From positions 1,984,001-2,048,000 of the forward strand of contig OX621250.1 in NCBI GenBank assembly GCA_951640165.1: a stretch of DNA of 64,000 nucleotides, given 5' to 3'. A model generated the notes under the pieces. The model worked only from the letters and a program-made list of their open reading frames with translations, had not been told where the DNA came from and searched no databases. The stretch's first letter is position 1; every line of letters begins with the position of its first letter. Shown one piece after another: positions 33,716 through 45,700 of this stretch. The DNA comes from Pseudoips prasinana. Its lineage: Eukaryota > Arthropoda > Insecta > Lepidoptera > Nolidae. A program made the position numbers and the translations under genes.

Positions 33716-36700
33716 CTGCACAACCACCACAAACTTGAACTACATCGGATTCCAACTACTGTGAACTATTGTATACCTTTTCCAACCGTTTATTTAACTT
33801 TTGACAGCTCTAATACTTAATCAAATAGTGATACCCTGACCCGTAACAGAAGAAGTTGAAACGGTTCACCCCATCCAACATAAAATTAATTACGTGAAGT
33901 ACCTATTATTATCTTTCAAAATGAAATAATGTTGTATAGATGTTTGTAACTCTTTCACGCAAAAACTACGGAACGAATTTTGCTGAAACTTTGTAGTAAT
34001 GGCTTATATATCCGAATAACAGGTTGGCCATTATTTATAAAGTTTAACGCGGCTGAAACCGCGAGGCACAGGGAGAACTATGATATCCAAATCAACATCA
34101 CAAATCATGTCAAACAATATTTAAAAAAGCTTGAGTTCTATATCATTAGGGAGTAAAACACACAGCTGTGACAAATGTTTTTATAGTGAAACGTTTAGCA
34201 CCGGTGAGATTTGAAAACTCTATAAAATTTCGTTTAAAGAGACAAATATATTAATAAATAGAATTTAGTCTACATGAGAATGAGATAGATTACAACAAAG
34301 CCTAACAATGTGTCATGTCATAAGCAACGTAGTATATCATTCATATGTTGATATATTAATTTATGTGAATTATTTAACACATCTGTGTTAATTTGTAAAT
34401 TAAACTTTATTTATACCTCTCGTGTCGTTTGTTAAAAGCGGAATCTGAATAAAATGTGTTATAATATATCTTAAATATGTAAATATATGAAATGTAATGT
34501 TATCCATTAAAATTAAAATAATTTTTTAACTTAGCAAAAATATTATAAATTAATAAACTACTTTATATAATAGGTTACTTTACTGAAGTTTCACTCACTA
34601 AAGTTTTAAATAGAAGTAATAAAATGCAAATACTGTAAACATTTCAACACCAATTTCTCGAAAGTGGTAACTGTACACTACAGTTACCACCTAGTCGTGT
34701 GATATTTGACCTGACTATATACCGCAAATGTGTTGTAACGTATACAGTAACCAGACGGATATACATCAATACTGAGCTCGTATTGGATGACGTATTACGA
34801 CGACCACAAAGACATTACTGTATAAAAACACATCAATCAAGCTTACCCTGTACTCTCTCAACATATCGTAGAGCATCTCCAATCTTTTTTGAATGTCCTC
34901 TAACTTCCTCTTCATTTGCTGCAAGTATCAAATAATTGTTATCAAATTTTAAAAGATTAAATTCATAGTCATTTTTCACAATGCTAAGAGTAAACCTAAA
35001 TACTATATAAATACAAATGCAAATGCGGACCACAATTTAATCGTTCTGCCGTTAAGCTACGGTTCTTCATTAAGTTTGATTCCATAGTTTAAGTGTATAA
35101 CATGTTACACACCATGCGCTTACAAACTCAGTAAGAGCGTTAGCAAGAGAACTCGTAAATTAATCTTTCGCTGTTAAGAGCAGAGCGTCTCCCGCATTGT
35201 TAGAGCATTATGGTGCGATGCCAGTCAGATAATCAATTTATGATTTTCCAGTTTAGACTTGAAAATAATATTTAGTATTTAAAAAACCATTACGGCTACC
35301 TACGGTATTTTAATAAATGAAATGAAAGACAAATGAAGTTGGTACGCTATTACCGTCAAAATCGGACGTTCTTTTACCATCATTCATCGCAAAGAAATAT
35401 ATAGACTCAATGCTAAATTTATTTTATAATGTCAAAATTTAGTTAATTTACTTCTTGTTGAAGTTTTAAATAGAAGTAATAAAATGAAAATACTGAAAAC
35501 ATTTAAACGAAATTTCTCGAAAGTGGTAACTGTATTATATACTACAGTTGCCACTTTCGATAAATTGTCGATCATGAGATTTTAATAAAATAGTTTTCAA
35601 GCTTTTGTACTCATTATTGGTACTTCCATATTAGAGTTTGAAATAGCTATTCCACTTATATTATAAAGGCGACCGTTTGTGAGTGTGTATGTTTGTTACT
35701 TCTTCAGATCTAAATGGCTGTAGCAATTTTAATAATATTTGGTATGGAGTAAGCTAACACCCTAGATTAACACATAGGCTATTATTTATAAACTTTAACG
35801 CGGGTAAAACCGCGGGGCACAATAAGTTGTAAAATAAATAATATTTTAAGAATTAAACAATAAATATGCTGAAATTAAACGATTTGGCTGTATCCCAACT
35901 CAAAACTAAAAAAGCTTAAAGCTCAAACTGTGGACCTTCGAACGCTCCGGCTGATGAATTATCATTAGCTGGATATCCACATCATAAGATGATGATGATA
36001 CAAATACGATATAAAAGTAAACTATTCCTCGTCACTTACAGGGTTGGTGGCCCGACTGGAGCACTCGGCGCGGATGGCGTCGAACACGCTCTGCAGCACG
36101 GCGTGCTCCTCCGGCAGCGGCGCCTTGGCCGCGGGCGCGGGCGGCTCGGCCGGCGCCGGGCTGTCCGCCTGCCGGACGCAAATACACAATAAACTTAATA
36201 AAAACTCTATCTGAGTTTAAGTGTAAATTATTCTACAGATTAGATTATCCAGTTTCCACCCGCTCATTACCGCTTGTGACAAATAATAATAATATCTCGG
36301 GACAATGTCACACAGATCATCCTAGCCCCAAACTAAGCAAAGCTTGTACTATGGGTACCAGGCGACGATATACATACTTATATAGATAGATAAATACTTA
36401 TATACATAGAAAACATCCATGACTCAGAAACAAATATTCGTGCTCATCACACAAATATTTGCACTTACCGGGATTCGAACCCAGGACCACCAGCTTCGTA
36501 GGCAGGAGCACTACCAACTAGGCTACGGTGACCGTCAAACACAAAAAACTATTCCTTCAATACGGTATTCACCTGTGGTTAGACTCCTATCTAATCTAGC
36601 CGCGTTAAATTTGTTTAATAACCATCGCCAATCGTTGCAATAATTTTAAAACGTTATCTCGTTGACCATAAAATACATTGTACTACAGTATTATTTAGTA

Positions 36701-39700
36701 ACAAAAGTTAACAAATGTTACCACTATTATTATTTAGTAACAAGAGCTCATAAATTTTACTAAAATATTAGAACTAACAGCTAACAAAATTAACCATGAG
36801 TTTAGTAAAAAAGACTTAACAAAATTTACCATGAGTATTTAGTAAAAAGACCTAACAAATTTACCATGAGTATTATTTAGTAACAAGAGTTTACAGAATT
36901 TACCATGATTATTTAGTAAAAAGACCTAACAAATTTACCATGAGTATTATTTAGTAACAAGAGTTTACAGAATTTACCATGATTATTTAGTAAAAAGACC
37001 TAACAAATTTACCATGAGTATTATTTAGTAACAAGAGTTTACAGAATTTACCATGATTATTTAGTAAAAAGACCTAACAAATTTACCATGAGTATTATTT
37101 AGTAACAAGAGTTTACAGAATTTACCATGATTATTTAGTAAAAAGACCTAACAAAGTTACCATAAGTATTATTTAGTAAAAAGAGCTAACGAATTTTACC
37201 ATGAGTATTATTCAGTAACAAAAGCTTTACCATGAGTATTATTTATCAACAAGATCTAATCCAATTTACCATGAGTATTATTTAGTAACAAGTGCTAATT
37301 AATATTACCATAAATATTAGAGCTAACAGCTAACAAAATTAACCAACCATCCAACAAAATTTAATGAGCGTTATTTAGTAAAAAAGACCAAACAAAATTT
37401 ACCATGAGTATTACTTAGTAACAAGAGCTTACAAAATTTACCATGATTATTTAGTAGAAAGACCTCACAAATTTACCATGAGTAATATTTAGTAAAAAGA
37501 GCTAACGAATTTTAGTATGAGTATTATTTAATAACAAGAGCTAATAAAATTTACAAGGAGTATTATTCAGTAACAAGGGCTTAACCATGAGTATTATTTT
37601 GTAACAAGACCTAAGTAATTACCATGCGTATTATTTAGACAGACTGACGGCGGAGTTTTAGTAATAAGGTCCCGTACCCCCTTTGGGTACGGAAGTATAG
37701 GTAAGTAATACCATGAGAGCTAAATGTAACTAACCTGTTGAGGATAAGAAGGTGTCATAGTAGGAGGGAACTGTGTCTGATATTGATCCTGGTACTGTTG
37801 TCCTGGGTACTGCTGTTGTTGACCAGGGTACTGCTGTTGTTGGCCAGGGTACTGTTGTTGACCAGGGTACTGTTGTTGTCCCGGGTACTGTTGTTGTCCT
37901 GGGTATTGTTGAGGTACTAAAGGTACGTGCTGGGGAGGTTCCACACCGAAGAGCGGGTGTGTAATCGGCGCTTGCGCTGTAGGTGCTTCCGGTTTAGGCT
38001 GTAAATTTAATTATTATTTAGTAATTGGATAATGAAAATAATATAATTAAAGACGTTCCTACAATAATTTTCGATATTTACTTCAGTTCTTACGGGTCTT
38101 AACAAAAAAATTAAGACTATTTTGTTATTTGAGTAGCAGGTTTGTAAATAATATTTGAGAAATTCAAATCAATATTGAAAACAAATTTTATTAGTAAACA
38201 GAAAATACACTCTGAATTCACACTCAATTTACAACGTGTAACATAAATAATATAAGATGCTTAAAATCTCTATTTCCCATGAAACTAAACAACTTGGCGG
38301 ACATTAGCTTAAGAATAACGCAATATAAAATATTAATATATGTTCATAGTTTGATGAACGTTAAGCAACTTAACGTTCATCAAACTATTTATATAATATA
38401 TTACATTATTTTTAGTTACTAGCAAAAACCAACCAACCATTAAAAAAAAAACTTGTGTGTACTTATGTACACGCGTTAGAAGTTATACTTCTTAATATAC
38501 AACTTGAACATAGTTATCAATTTTCATACCACCTAGAACTAATGTCATGCTGTTATTTTCACGATGCGCGCGCAAATTCACTCTCATCATTTTTCTCCAT
38601 CGCGCCAAAAGAAGTATAACTTCAAAAATATTTATACATTAAGCTTTAGCTCAATGCCACGTTCAATAGCAATGCTTAGCTGTTGGAAAAAAAAACATGC
38701 ATTCTGGAATCGTATCGCCTCAGCTAGGCGTGCAATACTTTCTTTGTAAATATCTTTGGTCTTCGGTTCTCAAGGCGCTAACGTTAACAACTTCAATGCA
38801 TTCAATCTATCAAGGTAAAATTCACTTTATTACAGTTGCATAAAATAGTATTTATATCAAGGCAAATTTCTATTTTAATACGGTCGTTTAGCATATACAC
38901 GACAGAAAACACTATAGTCCACAATACTACTTACTACTCAGGAATATATTTTTTATATTTTGCAAATGTCTTACAAGTTATTTAGAGTAGGTGGCGAACT
39001 TATACAAGGTTTAAGATAAAAGGGTTCGCCATTAAAATTGGTTGTTCAGAACCGTTATTAGGTCACGATAAACGTAAAAAAAATGAAGAACATTTTTACG
39101 TTTCTTTGCAGAATCGTCGAAGGCAACGTTACTAAGCCGAACAATTTTTTCTAGTATATTGTCAGCTCACTAATACAACCCATCAGATGGTGGAAGTGAT
39201 TACCGTAGTCTATGACACTTGCAAGTCATACGGTATACTGTGATGGTACCCATGCGTTGCGGATTTTTCAGCCTTCTCATTACTCACACTTTTTTTGTTA
39301 ACCTTTCATTTATTTTTTAAATCTAATAAGTATCTTAAACAACCAATTTAGGCGGCGAACTAATATTCGTGTTACACATTGTAAATAGTTTATTAATAAA
39401 ACGGAACTCTTCACGGCAAGTCATGTAAATGTGGTTTTTTTGTATTTTCTTTTAATGGATTACACTGAGATTGAGCTAACGTCGGGCCCACAGATGATTT
39501 TCCCTTTCCTTGAGAATCCCAACGGTCATATCCATCCACTCCTCCCAACCACCTTAGCCGCGCAATCTTGCGAATTTGAGGGACCCATGCCCTTTTATTC
39601 GAGTCCCTCCTATCGTTATTCCCCGATAATTACAGTCATAGAAGTCACCCATAAATACTGATCACACGCTTGGGCTCCTATCCTCGCCGACTGGGTGACT

Positions 39701-42700
39701 GACTTTTACAACACGCGAAAAACCAAAAACTTATAAAAACAACATAATTAATGGAACCTGTCTTATTCAGGGTCTTAGTCAGCAAAAACACAGAAAACAT
39801 TATGACCACACAAAAAGTGGAATGAATTGTATTCGAAATTCTGCAAAACACTGGAAACCATGATCACACACGGGATTGCCCGGTACCTCGTCCAGATGTC
39901 GCCTGTGCTCTATGGCGTGGTTCCACTGCCGTGTCCCGGCGTGCAGCGCCCACATGTCCGCCGTCCCTACATGCTACACACTACAGTTTCAATACAACTT
40001 GACAAGCACATTAACGACTTTCTAAAATCGTCATCATCATCACCATATCAGCCGAAAGACGTCCACTGCTGGAAAAAGGCCTCCCCCAAAGATCTCCACA
40101 ACTGGCGGTCTTGCGCTATCCGCATCCAGCTATTTCCAGCGACCCGCACAAGATCATCGGTCCATCTTGTAGGGGGCCTGCCCACGCTGCGTCTTCCGGT
40201 TCGTGGTCGCCACTCGAGAACCTTTCTGCCCCAGCGGCCGTCGGCGCTACGAGCTATGTGCCCTGCCCACTGCCACTTCAGCTCGGCACTTCTTACGGCT
40301 ATGTCGGTTACTTTGGTTCGCCTGCGGATATCATCATTTCTGATTCGATCTCGCAGGGAAACTCCAAGGATAGCCCTTTCCATTGCTCTTTGGATGATCT
40401 TGAGCCGCCTGATAAGGCCCATAGTGAGCGACTACGTCTCTGTTCCGTAAGTCATCACTTCAACGTCATCATACCATTTAGTTATTATAATTAAAAAAAA
40501 ACAGAAGAGTTATAAATACACTTTTTTTTTACATTCTGTAACCAATTCGTAGATGTTCTCAAGAAAGGCCAGGTAAAAAGTACCCTAAACTGGCAAGCAC
40601 GTATAATGAACGTAAACGAGGTAAAAGAGCTGTGAAAGGATTGTGACAAATGGAAACCCGTTATTTCTGCCTACCCCTCTGCGAATCAGACGTGACTCTA
40701 TGCATGAATGTATGTTATTTTATACAAAAAAAATCGGAAAACAAACTGCCCATCCTTCGACACAATGTAATAAACATGTTTAAGTATACATATTGGCAAA
40801 TAATATTCTGACAATAACTTGCAATATATTAGATATTTAACCAACCATTACCATCGTAAATTAAATGATAAAAAGTTTGATAACGAACAGTGAAAAAAAC
40901 GCGGATTTAAATATCTCCTTGTAGGTAGGATTAATCTTTTAAAAATACAATTAAATATGTTTGGAGATTTTTCAAGCGTTTTTGAAGTTTATATAAATAA
41001 CAACATTTTTATTATTTTAATAACCATTTTTGTTCCCAAAAATGGGAAATCAGAAATTGAATATTCCGACGCAGGTCTCAAACCAGTATACCCTGGATTG
41101 GTAGAAGGGTGCTAGTTTGAGACCCCCGTCGAACGAGTCAATTTATGATTTCCCATTTTTGAGATTAAATTTACGAATAATGCCATAAGACTAAAACCAT
41201 ATTTATGTTAAAACATATATTCAATGCATTAAGCTTTCTATATGACTGAGGAATCAGTGTTTCTCCTAAAGGAAAAATAAATTTATAGAATAACACCCAC
41301 CTTAGGTTTGGACGTCAACATGGGCGGGTCATTCCACCCAGGGGCGACAGGCTTGGAAGGCATGGCAGGTATCGCTGGCTCTGGAGCCTGCTGCACCGGG
41401 TTGTAGTACCCTCCGTTCATCTGGTTCTGTCCAGGTAGAGGAGCTGGATTTACCGGGTTCATGGGATTTAAAGGACCCGGTGGGTTTAAGGGACCTGCAG
41501 GATTGTTGTAGACGGGGACGCTTGCGTTGTTATACTGGTCGGGTATGGGGCTGTTGTAGCCCCCGTAGCCTTGGGGTTGGGAGGTCACGGGGTTGTTGAA
41601 GTTATATTGGTTGTAGAGGGGAGCGGATTGTACTGACGGATCCACTTTGTATTTTGATCGGGATGCTATACCTGGAAATAATAGATTTTATAAAAAAAGG
41701 TTCTTTCTCCATGCTCATTAATGTTCCAGCATGAGACTATACTTAATTAAATGTGGAGCCCAGATGGCAGCGTTACTTTCAGGTTGGTTCCTTACCAATG
41801 GATTATCCTATATTGCGATAAAGGATTTAACATTCTCATAGTACGAATTAAAGAGCCTAAGTTTATGAAAGCCTTTTCACTGAGCATAATATCATTACGA
41901 AACGTAAGCCCTGTGCAGAGTATTATCCCCATGTCAAAATCTTTAACCTCTGTGACCTTAACCATCGGCGTCCCGACAATATCGTATGTATTTGAGATTA
42001 GAGTATCTACTACACCAGAAACCGTAATTGTAGAGCATTTTGTGGTGTTGAATTGCAAATGATGGTCATGAGTCCACGCCTATCTACTGCCTCCCTATCT
42101 ATGCCCCTTTGTAATTTAGCTCAGTCGTCAATGTGTTATAGCTCGTGGGGCATTTTTAGGTCGTCAGTGAACAACAAGTCTAGACAGCAATTGTGGGGTG
42201 AAACCTGTCGTTATAAGTTCAATTTACCAGGTTGCGGGCCCACACTGCCGGGGCGGGGGGGCTGCGCCGGCTGCGGGGGGAGGGCGGCGGGCAGGAGGGG
42301 CGCGGGCTGCGGAGCGGCGGGCTGCGAGAAGCTGCTGCGCTGGTAGCCGGGTTGCACGGCCGGGATTGACGACTGCTGCCATTGTTGGTCGTATGACGGT
42401 ACTGGAAGAAAAATTGAAAAATAAATTAGAAAAATCCTGAAGTACTAGTTTCCGGAAAATGTCAGAGAAGCCGAGGAGTACGACAGCGTTATCTAAGAGT
42501 TGGGTTTCTGTGCTGTGCTTCACCTTATTTATCTAACTGAACTATAAAGACAATACTAAGAAAACTGCTCACTCCAAGCGCAAAAATAACTACCTAAGAA
42601 TTAAGCACAAGAGAGCACTACATATAAGTAGTCGCCAATTAAGCTATCAGATACTAAGTTTTTGGCAGAGGCCTTAGCTTTGGACTCCATGAATCGATCA

Positions 42701-45700
42701 AAATTGAGGTCGCAAGATAAATTCAGACCCAATTAAGTGATTGGATATAGGTACAGTAAAATCACAAAATGTAGGAGTCCCATGGAATGGGAACTTTTTG
42801 GCTGAAATAAGACACGCCAGTGTTTTAGTGGCATTAAACTCGACATTGATAATCGAATAACCTGCAGGGTCCAGTTCCACCATGCTCTCTCTGAGTGAAT
42901 CGGTGGTGCTCTTACTAGCCCGTGTATCAGATACGTATCCATATATACCGCGTAGAAGCACGTCGTCAATATGCTGCACCAAGAGCAAGAACAGATCCCT
43001 GAAGAACTCCTGCATTGAGTAGCCATCGATAACCATTCTAATAGACTGGCCATTCAGGAAATTTGATATCCAGGTACACTGGCTAGTAGGTAATTCATAT
43101 GAGAGAAACATGCTGACCAAACAATCATGTAAGAGCCTATCGAAAGCGTTTGAGATGTCTAACGAAAACGCTAATGCTTCACCATGCTTGTGAATTGTTT
43201 TGTTTCAGAGCGACAAGTATTAGAAGTTCTCTTGTAGATCCATCGCGATGAAAGGCGAATTGGCGATCACACAGAAAATTATTGTTTTCTAAGTGCGTGA
43301 GGACTTGGGTGTTTAATAGTTCCTCCATAATCTTGCAGAGTATGGAGGTGATTGCGATGGGTCTGTGATTCTACGGGTCTGCAAGACTACCCTTCTTGGG
43401 TATGGGTATGACATTTGCTACCTTCCATGATTTAAGTACACTACCCGATCTAAACCAATCTAGTGCTGTAATCGATTTTTTTTTTATTTATTTCAAAATT
43501 ACACTCTACCATTACAGTTACAACCAATGCAATAGTGGAACATGAAAAATAAGTTAAAACATAACAATCTTAAATTATACTTATAACTACTTACATACAA
43601 TATATTAAACAATATCAAAAAGCCTTATTGCCTATAAGTATATTTATAGCCTTTGTGAATTCACTCTGCGTACACGAGAACAGATCCAGGTGTCCCGTAC
43701 TCACTACGTTATTGAGTGCGCAGCGCACGACTGACCTGACCGACTTATAACACATACTACGGGGAATGAGCGTGACCTTTCTCAGTATTGCTTAGCAATT
43801 ATTCTTAGCCATTTCGTTCACAGCCAGATGCTCTCACCGGTCCGTAAGTATGTAAGTATGTCCGTGAGTATATAGGTGAGGTACCCTAAACCCCAAAGGA
43901 AATTCACATAAAATGCTGAGAAAAAACTTATAGGTAAATACTTGTATGAAATAGTCACCATTAGCATAAGTAGGTTCGGCAGCGAGCGGGGCGGCCGTCC
44001 GCCGGCCCGGCGCGCGCGCGGCCTGCGCCGGCTGCGCCTGCGGACACACGGACCAGACTGTTACACTGCGCTCGCACAGCATTATCTACATTCGTCTATT
44101 TTGTAATTGTACAATTACTTTGAACACAGGTAAAAAGAGTCAAAATACACATAACGTATGACAATATACACGTAATAAATGTCAAAATTCACATACATGG
44201 CTGGCCCGTCGCTGCTGCTGCTGGCCCAGCGCGTACAGCAGGCGCTCCCGCAGCTCGGCGTGCTGCACGGCCTGCAGTGTTCCCAGCGCGCTGTGCAGGC
44301 AGCCCTGCGCCGCCAGTCGGGACGCGTACTCGTTCAGAACCGACTCCAACTTGCCCCCCATCTGCCACCACAAGAATTACACTATGAGCATACTCAAAGA
44401 CCTCTTTGGCACTATCATTGCTATTGGTGCGCTTCATAACAATGCTATTGTATAAATAACCATTAGTAGAAATAAGAACAATTAGTAGAAATAAGAACAA
44501 TTAGTAGAAATAAGAACAATTAGTAGAAAAACTTGCAGGTATTTCCCGGCCCCGAGCCAGCGCAGCCCGCCGCGCCAGCAGCGCCAGCTCCGTGAGCGCG
44601 CCCAGCGCCGCCACGTCCGTCCGCCGCGCCCGCTGCCAGCGCGCCACCAGCGCCTCCGGGCTCATGGCGCACAGGTAGCAGATGCTGGCCGCGTCCGACA
44701 GTTGCGGGTCCGATTCGTTGGACAGCTTGTCACCCAACATTTCTGCAACATTATGTTATTTCGCTACTATTCTTGGGAGGTTTGTATCCAACCGTCACTT
44801 ATTATAAACAAATATATAAAGAAAACTCAGCGATAGTCTCATATCCTCCTATATTTTTCGAGGATTCAAAAATTAGACTCCTGAGCGTCATCGAGGGCAT
44901 TAAAAGAACACGTGGTAAAAAAAAAACTTTGCACTCGAGTGCAACACGTAAGTTCTCGTTCCACCTCAGCGAGGAATAGACTAAACACAAAAAAAAACAA
45001 TTTACAATCACAAGATGCTTTTATTTCAGTTTAGGTATAAACTACTACATTATAATTGGTAAGTATTACATAATAATCTTTAAATTATAACATTTCAGTA
45101 GAATTCAGAAAAAAATTAAGTAACGTTACAACAGTTACTTAAATTGAGTGTAATATTTTTGTACTGTAATTTTGTGCAAAGCAAATTGTAGAAAAGTACA
45201 CCAAGGATGTTACGAGACTTAGGCTTTATAAATTAAAAAAAATCGTATGATAAATTCGGTACCAAGCATTAACAAATTAACAAAAATCGCAAGATTAATT
45301 CAGTAACAAGGAGGTAAAAGTAATTAGGTTTAATGATTTTTTGAGTTTGGGAATACAAACTTAGTGCGCACGATGTTCTAAATTCAAATTTACTTTAGCC
45401 TTTAGCGGATAAAAACGAGTTTTTCACTCAGAATTGAAGAGCAAAATTACTCTTTCCGAGATGGGGGGATGAAAAAGAAAACATACATGCCAGAAAAAAG
45501 TTATTCTGTACCAGAATAACATATTTTAAATAGGTGCTTCGTAATTTTGATTTTAACCTGGTATCTATTCAAAGTATAAATTGATAATATTTTATTAATT
45601 TTGTGGTATAGCCTAGAAGGTTAGTGATTAACCAGCGGGCTTCCATAGATAGCCCGCGTTCGGTAGTATGCCGAATTTCAGCCCAGGACTTTCCAAAACT

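Noticed and set aside
33403..33764. Overlapping long frames on both strands over the last Sec31 exon
   Set aside because: Shadows caused by the high GC of the exon; only the frame ending VYVR-stop matches the family and the splice phase.
36460..36535. tRNA gene in intron 20
   Set aside because: Same reason: a tRNA-like head fused to a SINE body repeated elsewhere.
37738..37964. Plus-strand frames rich in Leu/Val over exon 20
   Set aside because: Antisense of the YPGQQQ repeat.
39431..39661. 76-codon plus-strand ORF in intron 19
   Set aside because: No recognised domain, antisense inside Sec31, no splice or start context.
39827..40494. Long plus-strand frames (207 and 127 codons)
   Set aside because: Mostly antisense to the LINE tail at 40030-40455.
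44189..44500. 103-codon minus frame over exon 16
   Set aside because: Different frame from the conserved [12 protein letters not shown]; a shadow.
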